Part shown: positions 9,996 through 18,778 of the stretch, piece by piece
How the letters are laid out: every line of letters begins with the position of its first letter
How positions within the stretch are numbered: position 1 is the stretch's first letter
Source: Azolla pinnata
Lineage: Eukaryota > Streptophyta > Polypodiopsida > Salviniales > Salviniaceae
Length of the DNA: 64,000 nt
Reading direction: 5' to 3'
Assembly (NCBI GenBank): GCA_037176905.1
Contig: JBBBWG010013334.1
Coordinates: forward strand, 93,681 to 157,680
Translations under genes and position numbers: made by a program
Notes under the pieces: generated by a model
Seen by the model: the letters and a program-made list of their open reading frames with translations, nothing else
What the model was told of the DNA's origin: nothing
Database searches by the model: none

Positions 9996-10879
9996 GGGAG
10001 ACTTACCAAAAAACGCTTACCGAAATCATAAATTACATTTTAACACTTTACTAAACCAAAAAAGTTACAAATTAATGCCTACTCATCTCTTCCACTAAAA
10101 AATTGACACCCAATTAATTCGGTTAGTATAGCGTGAATTGATTTTATTCCCAATCGCTTCCCACACTGATTGATCCTAATCGATTCCCTTACTATATTTC
10201 GAATAAAAAAAGTTAGTAAATTTAGAATCTAGTTAATCGATTAACATGTTAATCAGGTGATTAAAAAAACCAATTAAATCGAGCGTTAATCAAGCAAATA
10301 GTTTGATGTTAATTTAGCTCACAGTTGATTGAGTTGGTGTTATAGTCAATGAATCGAGCGTTAATTTGTAATTTTTAGTTTCATTTACTAGGCGTTAAAA
10401 TGGAATTTGTAAAGGGAGAATTACCAGAAAACGCCTAACAAAATTATAAATTACATTTTAACGCCTACCGAAATTGGAAATTACAAATCGACACCTAGCT
10501 GTAAAAATTAATATGCATGCAGCTAATTGATTAACGCCGAATCCATTAATTGTGAGCTCGATTAGCATCAAACGGAGCTGATCGATGAATGCTCGGCTAC
10601 TTGATTAGCACCAGATCGACGCGTTAATCCATTGATTAGATTCTAAGAATCAGTACTGACCTCTGCGAAAGCGGATGTTGGAAGGGAATCGATCAGGAAC
10701 AAAAATCATACTAGCGGAATTGATTAATTGGGTGTTGATTTTTACTGGGGAAGCTGAAGATCAGGAGTTAATTTGTAAACTTCCCGATTTCAGTATGGCG
10801 TTAAAATGTAATTTATGATTTTGTTATGCGTCTTAATTTTTCCCAATTTATAAATGTTTTTTTTTTGTTTTTTTTCTCC
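9996..10879. mobile_element. MITE copy A (probably MULE-like), split by copy B
   Basis: The left end GGGAGACTTACC at 9996 is followed by ATAAATTACATTTTAAC. The inverted counterpart GGCGTTAAAATGGAATTTG lies at about 10391-10409. The interior shares CACCCAATTAATTCGG and ATCGATTCCCTTACTATATT with copy C near 49.4 kb. The right terminus seems to resume after copy B (from 10845) and end near 10879, so B would be inserted in A's right inverted repeat. No transposase is encoded. The split reading is inference. Confidence 0.5.
10414..10844. mobile_element. MITE copy B, terminal inverted repeats and likely target-site duplication
   Basis: Left terminus GGGAGAATTACC leads into AACAAAATTATAAATTACATTTTAACGCC. 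The right end, reverse-complemented, reads GGGAAAAATTAAG then AACAAAATCATAAATTACATTTTAACGCC, so the inverted repeats are about 50 bp. The flanks AATTTGTAAA (10404-10413) and AATTTATAAA (10845-10854) match at 9 of 10 positions, consistent with the 9-10 bp target duplication of Mutator-like elements. About 431 bp and non-coding. Confidence 0.65.
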
Positions 10880-11040
10880 TGAAAAGAATTATCCCTTTCA
10901 TCTAATGCACTTCTCATAGTAAACATAAAAAAAAAAGGGGGGAAAAAAACAAATCGGGAATTTAGAGAATTGTTTGTTTTTGGTAAATTTCCCCAATTAA
11001 CAAAAACAAAAAAAGAAAAACAAAACATGTGCGCATGTGA

Positions 11041-11130
11041 GATCGGATGCGGGCCGTCGGATGGATGGGACGCGGCGCGACGAGAGCCGTCGGATGCGTC
11101 TTCTCTTTCCTTCACAAAACCCTAAACATT
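11041..11130 (+). promoter_or_regulatory. Proximal promoter/5' UTR of the cold-shock gene: paired GCCGTCGGATG sites and a telo-box
   Basis: GCCGTCGGATG occurs near 11053 and again near 11085, 32 bp apart. A perfect telo-box AAACCCTAA lies at 11117-11125, about 120 bp before the start codon. Telo-boxes are known plant promoter elements of translation and growth genes. The function of the paired sites here is inferred from recurrence at two other genes in this window. Confidence 0.5.
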
Positions 11131-11156
11131 TCCTTCCCCGTCTTCTCAGCTCCTCC

Positions 11157-11182
11157 CGTCGCCATCGCCATCGCCATCGCCA

Positions 11183-11217
<35 letters not shown>

Positions 11218-11230
11218 ATCGCCATCGCTT
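11157..11230 (+). repeat. GCCATC/GCCGTC hexamer microsatellite in the 5' UTR
   Basis: A block of GCCATC units, then GCCGTC units, then GCCATC again, ending 15 bp before the cold-shock protein start. It contains no stop in the CDS frame, so the frame stays open upstream to an ATG at 11047. Confidence 0.9.
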
Positions 11231-11244
11231 CCTCCCTCCTCGCC

Positions 11245-11730
11245 ATGTCTGCAGAGCACGGCAAGAAGTCCGGGAAGGTGAAATGGTTCAACATCACCAA
11301 AGGCTTCGGCTTCATCACTCCCGACGACGGCTCCGAGGACCTCTTCGTCCACCAGACGTCGATCCTCGCCGAGGGCTTCCGATCGCTCGCGGAGGGCGAG
11401 GAGGTGGAGTTCCTGGTGGAGCAGGCCAGCGATGGGAGGACCAAAGCCGTGGAGGTCACGGGCCCTGACGGGGCGCCGGTGAAGGGGGCCTCCAGATCCG
11501 ACGGAGGAGGGGACGGGTATGGATCGTATGGAGGGGGAAGGGGGGGTCGCGGAGGCTATGGCGGAGGCGGAGGAGGCTATGGAGGCGGAGGACGTGGTAG
11601 AGGCCGGGGCGGAAGAGGAGGCGGAGGCTATGGAGGAGGAGGCTATGGAGGAGGAGGAGGAGGAGGAGGAGGTGGAGGCGGAGGCTATGGAGGAGGCCGC
11701 GGCGGTGGAGATCGCAGCGGAGGCTACTAG
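11245..11730 (+). CDS. Cold-shock-domain glycine-rich RNA-binding protein (no CCHC zinc knuckles)
   Basis: Single-exon frame of 161 aa from ATG 11245 in a good context (CGCCATGTC). Residues about 9-72 form a cold-shock domain: GKVKWFN, then the RNP1-like KGFGFI, then RNP2 DLFVHQ, and a conserved end ([14 protein letters not shown]). The remainder is glycine-rich with GYGGGG blocks and an [10 protein letters not shown] arginine-glycine box. Plant cold-shock proteins such as Arabidopsis CSP1-4/GRP2 act as RNA chaperones in cold response and development and normally carry 2-7 CCHC zinc knuckles within the glycine-rich part. Here there is no cysteine at all after the domain, so RNA contact outside it would rest on the RGG region. 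Spliced downstream exons supplying zinc knuckles were looked for by eye and not found. Confidence 0.92.
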   Translation: MSAEHGKKSGKVKWFNITKGFGFITPDDGSEDLFVHQTSILAEGFRSLAEGEEVEFLVEQASDGRTKAVEVTGPDGAPVKGASRSDGGGDGYGSYGGGRGGRGGYGGGGGGYGGGGRGRGRGGRGGGGYGGGGYGGGGGGGGGGGGGYGGGRGGGDRSGGY

Positions 11731-14700
11731 ACAGATCGCTCCTTTGTCCCCACCTCCCCGTCCACGTCCATGTCCATGAAGTTTCCTGCTCGAAAGCCAT
11801 ATCTATGTACCCTTTCCCCCCTTTCTAACTCCCCGTTTCTAATCTCTCGCCGAAAGGGTGGACCTCCATCGCTTTGATTTTCCGTTCAAAATTGTAGTGT
11901 TGTTTCCTGCTGTTACCCTCGCTCGCTTCACCTTAAAGCTCTAATCCTCCCTATCTCTCTGTGTCTCCACTGCAGGCCCGCCTTGAGAGAAGAGTAGGTG
12001 TTTTATTTCTCGAACTTTTGGATGCCATTTTTGTCGTGTAATTTCTGGTTATCTCTCCAGATCTCTTCAGAGCGAGGTAGCCATAGCTGGCCGAGATAGT
12101 CTCTGTAGGTTCTCCCTCCCCCTCTGTGAGGTTTTTGAACTGATTATGGTACATGGAGAAGGCTCTGGTATTCTGCCTTGTATTTCTGGTTGTTGTTCCC
12201 TGAAAATTTTTGAACACAGTTTGGATTTCTATATCTTGATCTTGGCGTCTTTCCGCTTTCAAAGGAAAGATCTTCTGCGGTGGCTTAGCCACATGGATAT
12301 TGTACCGGATATCGGAAAGAAAATGAATGTAATGTATTGTGGCAATGTTATGAGCGTGAATCTGTACTTCTCTGCTGAGCATGGCTTGATATGGAGATAC
12401 ACTGCTTCTACATGGAAGATTTTTGTCACGTAGATATTGTACTGAGTAATGGAAAGAAAATGAATGTAATGTTTTGTAGTAGTTGTAGTAGTAATGGTTT
12501 CTTCTTGTGCACAGTGAACAGCTTATGAGCCCGAGTTTGCAGCTATGCTGATCTTGGCTTCGGATGGTGATTCGGTGCTTCTTCATTGAAGTATTTTTGT
12601 CTCCGGTGAGTTTCTCAGGTTGTTGTCATCAGGATTCCATATATTTTGCCTGTAAATTTCATAATTTTACCAAGGTTAGCTTCCCTATCAAATCCCCAAG
12701 TAACTGTTTTTATTCGGGAAGAAAGCAGTTAATTGTGGACTTGCGTGGGACAGAATGCGCTTCTTGCTCTAAAGGCCATACTTTTGAGATTATATTTGTG
12801 CCTCTGGTGCTATGGAGTATGTGTCTTCGATACTCAAAACTGAAACGCTCACTAATGTTCACCTTAGCTGAAGTGATTTAAGCTCTTTACACCTCTGAAG
12901 CATAGATTCCGACTGTGAATTACATGGCCAAATTGACAATTGTTATTGATCCAGAGAATGGTATTTTGGAAGCTCAAGCATTAATCGTTTGGAATGAGCT
13001 GAAAGAACTTCCTCTTCTCAGGATTTGGTGAATTTGGCCTAGTGTGGAGATGAGAAAGGTGATGGCTTTAAGTGAAACTTGAAATGAGTTTAGATTGTTC
13101 AGTGTTAACCAATCTTCTCTTGAAGAATGCACTTGTGTTTTCGGAATGTTTACAGGAATAGCCAGCACTGATTGTTTGAATTATATTTTTCTCGAATAAC
13201 CAGGTGTAAAACCAAGTATAGGAGATCAGTTCATAGGTAATGAATGCTTACATACTAAACCATTCCTTTAAACTGAATTACAGTTTTAAAGAAGAGCTTT
13301 GATCATGTGTGCTTTTGCCTCAGCTTGGTGTTTATGCACTCTTTGTAAAGAGAATTTGCAATGGATTCAGTTAGTGTTACAGAAGCTTGAATTGCGTTTT
13401 ATTTCTCAGGTAAGAGTTTGTCTGTCTGTATGTGTGCCTAGAAAAATCCTAAATAAATTTCAGTCACTTTGGGAACATTTATGCTAGAAAGAGTGTTGGC
13501 TCGGGGGCAATGTTTTCTTGAGTGGAGGTTTTTCATTTTCATGCTGCTTGTTGCCGTCAATAGAGATTTAATGTCTCTTGAAGCCTCAAGCTGAGCTGTC
13601 AGTGATTTGGTTGTAGATGGGTAAACCATATGCATCAGATATAGGGTTGTCGACATGGCATTCAATCAAGTGGATGACTATGGGAAGAAGGGAAAGTGAC
13701 AAGCTCAAACAGTAGTCTCAACCTTTGAAAGCAATCGAATGAAGTTTTTGGATGTAATATAAGCTCTAAAACTAGTATTAGAAGGGGATATGAAGGTATA
13801 ACTGTGCACATAGAAGAAAGGAGATGTGGGGGTATCCTTGTGTCTCCATCTGAGAAAGAGAAATCTTGGAATTCAGCTCAGAGTGCTTCAAATTTAGACA
13901 CTTCATTGCAACAAGCCTGAATGAGTTCTGGTCAGACAAGAAACAAGTTTTCTTTAGTTTTTGGGTTATGCATGTAATAACCACTCTGTCCTTGTGTTTA
14001 ACAACTCCCAAGCTTGTAAAGTTTTGTGCTTAACAGTCTATCAACTCCCAAGCAAGTAAAGTCTTGTGATTAACTGTTTATCTACTCCCAATCAAGTAGA
14101 GTCTTGTGCTTAACTGTCTGTCAGCTCCCAAGTTAGTATGGATTTGTGCTTAACTGTCAATCGATTTCCAAGCAAGTAAAGAGTTGTCTATCAGCTCCCA
14201 AGCAAGTAACTACTCGTGCTTAACTGTCTGTTAACTCATACATGCTGCCTTGTCTGTCTGCCCTTTGTTTGTGCTTCTGTTTTATGAACTCAATTAATGT
14301 ATTTATATTTGTATATATATAAGAGAGCCTGGTGTGTTCCACAGCTGGAAAATTCTGTAGTAGGTGGCTTATGATCATCTCATGTTTTGATTGGGGCTTG
14401 TGATTCCTTGAACAAGGAGAATTTATTTCCATTTGAAGTGTGCTAATGCAGGATTGGTTCAGGTTAGTCACATACAGCTCGCCATTAGTGGTGGAATTGC
14501 TCATGTCTTAATGTGAATATTGTGGCGTCTGTTGATCTGCTAAATGGGTAATTCAGCCCAAGCTGTGGGTATATATAATCAGTCCAAGTCAGTAAAGCAT
14601 TTTGGATTGGAATCATGCGGATTTTTTATGGAAGGATCTTGTAATTCTGTCAGCCCGAGTATGCTCAAGGGTAACTTCATGAATATGTCCAAGAGTCTGA

Positions 14701-15270
14701 GAGGTGGCAAGAAGAAGTTTGTATGAGAATCTTAAAACTTCTGCAGAAAAAAGCCAGGGATATTCTCATTACATGGTGTGCAATGAATGCTCTAATCTTA
14801 ACTCTTGCTGCTTCCAAGAAGATTGGAAGCTTTCCATAGAAGGTTGAGCAGATAATTTGTGTATTGAAAGTTAAAACCTCTACACCAGCTCTTGTTCAAT
14901 TCTAGGTCTTCACACAAATGATCTGCTTTTTCCATCTACTACAGAAAGATTGATAATGTGGGTTTAGAAAATGGATAATGGGAGGTAGTGGAATGAACAT
15001 TGCCTAGATCTGTTACATGAATATGAACCAACTTTTTGTGTATATGGGCATTTGATTGAACTGGCTGATATGAATAATTATTGTTCAAATTCTGACAATT
15101 GAGTTGAGGTTCAAATTCCTACCATTGAGGCAGATTGAATCAGTTTCTCAAAAGGTCATGAGGAGTAAGCTAAGCAAGAAGCTTGAGATTTGTGCTGGTT
15201 CAAAGTTCAAGTTTTCTTCTACAAGAAGGTTTTTCTATTCATGGTTTGAACACTAACACCATGTGTTTTT
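11731..15270. other. 3.5 kb with no supported gene
   Basis: T-rich sequence following the cold-shock gene. The first few hundred bases are probably its 3' UTR. Open frames on both strands have no family resemblance. A diverged duplication with a period near 138 bp (12289 and 12427, sharing GAAAGAAAATGAATGTAATG) and a 40 bp minisatellite are the only structures seen. A long non-coding transcript is possible but unsupported. Confidence 0.5.
14001..14232. repeat. Minisatellite, exact 40 bp period
   Basis: Units start at 14001, 14041, 14081, 14121 and 14161 with a sixth shortened copy at 14191. The consensus core is CTCCCAAGCAAGTAAAG followed by TTGTGCTTAACTGTC. Spacing is regular while bases differ between units. 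Confidence 0.9.
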
Positions 15271-15283
15271 TGCTTTGCATGAC

Positions 15284-15372
15284 ATGTATGTATGTACGTA
15301 TGCATGTACGTATGAACGTACGTATACGTATACATATACGTACGTACGTACATACGTATGTATGTGTGTGAT
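15284..15372 (+). repeat. TATG/TACG microsatellite upstream of the DUF177 gene
   Basis: Mixed (TATG)n and (TACG)n with many ACGTACGT palindromes, 60-150 bp before the start codon. It ends in GTGTGATGCAG|GG, which could serve as a splice acceptor of a 5' UTR intron. Confidence 0.8.
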
Positions 15373-15431
15373 GCAGGGAAGAAAGAGGAAGACGAAGAAG
15401 GGAAGAAGAGATAGAGGTACTGAGCTTCGCC

Positions 15432-16910
15432 ATGGCGATGGCGATGGCGTCGCCGCCGCCGCCCATCTCTTCTTCTACGCCCCAACCCAGAACTCCTTCT
15501 CCTTCCCCGCCTCTTCTCCTCTGCTTCAATCCTCGGCTCCCCACCAAGCCCTGCTGCTCGCTTCCTCCTTGGAAACGCCTCCCCTTCTTCCCCTCCGCCT
15601 CGCCGCCTCTTCTTCTTCCCCGTCTTCTTCGTCCCCCTCCTCCGCCCGCTCCTTCTGCCTCCGCTGCACTCCCTTCTTCGGCTTCTTCCCCCTCCCCCGC
15701 CTCTACGCAGGATGCCGCGGAACGCGAGGAAGGGATGCCCGTGCCCAACACGGTGACGTTCAGGAGGAGTGCCACGCAGAAGCATTACGAGTATTCGACA
15801 GATCTCGAGGCATTGGGGATGGAGGCTTTCTCTTCCGGCCTATCCAGGGCTATGGCGGTGTCCATGGGGATCAACCCGGGGCCGGAGGAGTCCACAACAC
15901 CTGTCTGTATTTCCATGGATGTCTCCAAGGAAGGGAGGGATCTGAGGCTGGATGGGATTGTGAGAACCTCGTTAGCTCTTCATTGCTCCAGGTACACCTT
16001 TCACGCTTGCTTGCATACACACAGGCTCATGGATACATAGATTCATGCTCACACATACACATTCATGTGTATTACACTGGACACATGTATACAAAGGTTG
16101 ATTTTGAAGCATTTGAATGCATATGCTAGCATGTGTGATATAGCACACTTAATTTCACTGATGGATTTCTTCGCTTGTTCTTGCATGATCCGAGCTGTGT
16201 GAGATCATGCAAGAACAAGCAAAGCAATCCATCAGTGAAATTAAGTGTGCTATATATACCCCACATGCTTATGCATGCATCGCTTACATGGACACATGCA
16301 TACAAAGGTTGATTTTGAAGCATTAGAATGCATATGCTAGCATGTGTAATAGATAGCACATTTAATCTCACTGATGGATTTCTTTGCTTGTTCTTGCATG
16401 ATCCAAACTGTGAGATGTACAAAATAGATCCATTGCCCTTATATTGGTGTGCAGTATTATTTCATTACCTTCTCTGTATCAACTAGATGCGGCATTCCTG
16501 TTGCGGAACGTGTGTTTGGAGAATTCAGCCTGCTGTTGACTGAGAATCCAGTTGTTGAACCCACAAAGGCACGCATAGGGGTTGTCTTGGGAGATGATTC
16601 AGTAATGCCCGACGAACAAATCGAATTGGAAGATGTCTTGGATCTAGACCTCGACGACAAGCTTCACTTCCCGAGGACCCAGAAATCCATAGATATATCC
16701 AAATATATCCGAGACACGGTGCATTTGGAGATACCATTGCAATGTTTATGTGAGCTCAGTTGCGAAGGCAAATGCATCAACTGTGGTACCAATCTCAATC
16801 AGGGCTCTTGTAAGTGCGATTTGAGTGCACACGAAATGAACAGGCAAGCAATCTGGGGCCCATTGGAAGAGCTTAAAAAGCAACTAGAAAGCGAAGAAGA
16901 CACAAGTTAA
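15432..16910 (+). CDS. DUF177 / YceD-type plastid rRNA accumulation protein (2 exons)
   Basis: Exons 15432-15991 and 16487-16910 join in phase 2 (CTCCAG|GTACAC; CAACTAG|ATGC), giving 327 aa. The first 95 or so residues are rich in Ser, Pro and Ala with few acidic residues, a typical chloroplast transit peptide. The DUF177 body follows, with FGEFSLLLTENP, IELEDVLDLDLDD and, near the C terminus, the cysteine cluster CLCELSCEGKCINCG plus CKC, a probable metal-binding CxxC site. Maize DUF177A is needed for plastid 23S rRNA accumulation and embryo development; bacterial YceD is linked to large-subunit rRNA. A matching role in the chloroplast is inferred from the family. The start has four in-frame ATGs within 15 codons; I took the first. 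Confidence 0.9.
16091..16412 (+). repeat. Direct duplication flanking the foldback, about 115 bp
   Basis: ACAAAGGTTGATTTTGAAGC at 16091 recurs at about 16300, and both continue through GAATGCATATGCTAGCATGTG to the left-arm sequence. The intron therefore holds arm, inverted arm, arm. Confidence 0.85.
16138..16255 (+). repeat. Near-perfect 53 bp inverted repeat (foldback) inside the DUF177 intron
   Basis: Left arm 16138-16190, loop 16191-16202 and right arm 16203-16255 pair with only two mismatches over 53 bases. The stem includes GATCATGCAAGAACAAGC and CCATCAGTGAAATTAAGTG. Transcribed with the host gene, it would form a long hairpin. A diverged direct copy of the left arm with its flank lies at about 16299-16412. 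Confidence 0.9.
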
Positions 16911-18120
16911 AATGTGGGTTTGAAGCCGAGTATTATGCCCATTTGCGAAAGGGACAAAGATTTGTACATTGACAAGGGTGAAGTGCTTTTCCTCCCCGCG
17001 AGTACAAATGTTTGATGTCTGCCATAGTTGAAGCTTGAGAAGCATAGTGGATCTACAGAAGTGAAGTAATGACATTTTTTTTTCATTTGTTGTTACTTGT
17101 TGGATATTTTGAGGACGAGATCATTGAAAATTCCTCCTCTATGATGCACACAATTCGAAGCTTCTCTATCGAATGTAAATTCAAAGCTCTAATGGTTTAG
17201 TTAGTCTATTGTCAGTACATGATTTGTGCTTTCGTGATTGTGTAAGAGAAAAATAATCAAGCAACTGATCCCCATGGCCTGTTTGGAAGTAATTGACATG
17301 TCGAGCTTTTTAGCTGCAACAACTTAAATATGCGCTATTGGAGTTGGCATGGACATGTATATATGCATGTATATGCAAATGAATATGCAATGATGTATAT
17401 GTATACATGTGAATTTGCATATATAAATATACATATACAGAGGAATATTCATACATATGATATGCATATGTATGTATACAAATATAGATGAATATGCTAA
17501 CTACTTTCCTTGTACAAAATGCATCATGTGGCCGATGCACTGTGGTGGATTCACAGATAAATGCGAGGCCTGAGATGTTACGTGAATAACAAACGTCTCA
17601 TGCACTTCCGTTAACGAGTCTGGTTTGTCGAGAGACAGGCAAATCTGAACTACACATGAATGTGCTCCCTCATCATCATCATCATCATTTTCTTCTTCTT
17701 CTTCGTCTTCTTCTTCTTCTTCTTCTGCTCTTCGAGAGGTTTGGGTGGTGATAAAGCCCCATTCACTCGGCTACTATGCTCTTATATATTTCTCCTAGAG
17801 TAAAGCATCATAACAACATTACTTTGTCGCCATTATTTCGACTTGGGCAACGATCGGGTGCTTGGATCATTCGTACTTTGCATCATTCATAATGGCATGG
17901 TACGGATTTTAGAGTGTTTTACACTCGAATCGAAGGCGTCGCAGTAAGCTATCATACGACAATCGATCGGAGATTGCACACGCACGACAATTGTACGTCA
18001 CAATGCCAGCATAAATCGCACATACGTATTGCGGATACAGATGCAAATACAAATGCAAATACAGATGCGGATACGGATACAACTTCTTTTACATACATAT
18101 AAGAAAACCAATCTCTCAAG
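16911..18120. other. 3' flank and intergenic DNA with microsatellites
   Basis: No gene seen. There is an ATATGCATGTATATG-type simple repeat at about 17340-17500, (ATC)n and (TTC)n tracts at about 17668-17733, and a 12-base ATACAGATGCAA-like repeat at 18030-18085. Confidence 0.6.
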
Positions 18121-18171
18121 AATCTATATGTTCAATGGGCATTGGGCACATGCACAGAAGAACATGTATGG

Positions 18172-18310
18172 GATGGACGGCCTGGATGGTGCCACGTGGG
18201 AAAGCTAGGATGACAAGTGGCGCCCTGATCGCCGTCCATCTGCAAACCGGGCATCGGACGGTGCAGAGCCTCCGTTTCTTCTTCTTCTTCTTCTTCTTCT
18301 TCTTCTTCGT
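18172..18310 (+). promoter_or_regulatory. Probable VPS13 promoter: G-box, CCGTCCAT/ATCGGACGG sites, TTC tract
   Basis: A canonical G-box core (GCCACGTGGG) lies at about 18191-18200. GATCGCCGTCCATC (18227) and GCATCGGACGG (18251) follow, and GGATGGACGGCC precedes at 18171. A (TTC)n tract runs 18277-18309, typical of plant 5' UTRs. The coding start is about 450 bp further on. No transcript start can be read from sequence. Confidence 0.45.
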
Positions 18311-18541
18311 TCATCCGTTTCTTTAGGAAATGGTGGCATTTCTTCCTCTCAATTTGTACTCTGATTCTGCTCGCCTCTCTCCCCTCGCCGTTCCTCGCTC
18401 CCTCTTTTGACCACGATCGTGATGAGGAGCACCTCCAAGAGGATTCCCTGAACTGGCTTTGGCGTTCCCTAAGCTGGTTTTATTTGAGGTTTTGGAACAG
18501 CTCTTGCATTTCCCCTCCAGCGATTTTCTATTTCCCACAGT

Positions 18542-18778
18542 ATGGATTCTCATCAGACACTTTCCCCCATTCCTGATGATATTGGTTTTTTGTGGCCCCT
18601 TTTTTTCTTCCTGAATTTCCTTTCTTTAATTTTTGTAGCTATATCGCCGGCTCTTCTCGTCTTTGACGTGAATCTCATATACAAACTTTATCACGTGGAT
18701 GTACCCCTGAATCTTGTTCGATCAAATCATTTCTTCCATTGGGAAGCAGAGCATTTTCACAATGTTTGCAATATTTAA
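18542..18778 (+). other. Upstream open frame overlapping the VPS13 start
   Basis: An ATG at 18542 opens 78 codons that end at 18778, past the VPS13 ATG at 18762 and in another frame. If it is retained in the mature 5' UTR it could lower translation of the main frame. A 5' UTR intron could equally remove it. The peptide has a hydrophobic stretch but no recognisable family. Confidence 0.35.

Noticed and set aside
11519-11800. Overlapping Glu/Ala-rich and Leu/His-rich frames inside the cold-shock gene
   Set aside because: They are frame-shifted or antisense readings of GGA/GGC glycine codons.
11951-12586. 211-residue minus-strand open frame
   Set aside because: No domain, no codon or composition signal, and it contains duplicated non-coding sequence.
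14001-14232. CRISPR-like regular array
   Set aside because: The whole 40 bp unit repeats without unique spacers, and this is a plant nuclear sequence.
15219-16129. Long alternative frames over the DUF177 first exon on both strands
   Set aside because: Tyr/Thr/Val strings come from the TACG microsatellite and Arg/Gly strings from antisense Ser/Pro codons; only the 15432 frame splices to the DUF177 domain.
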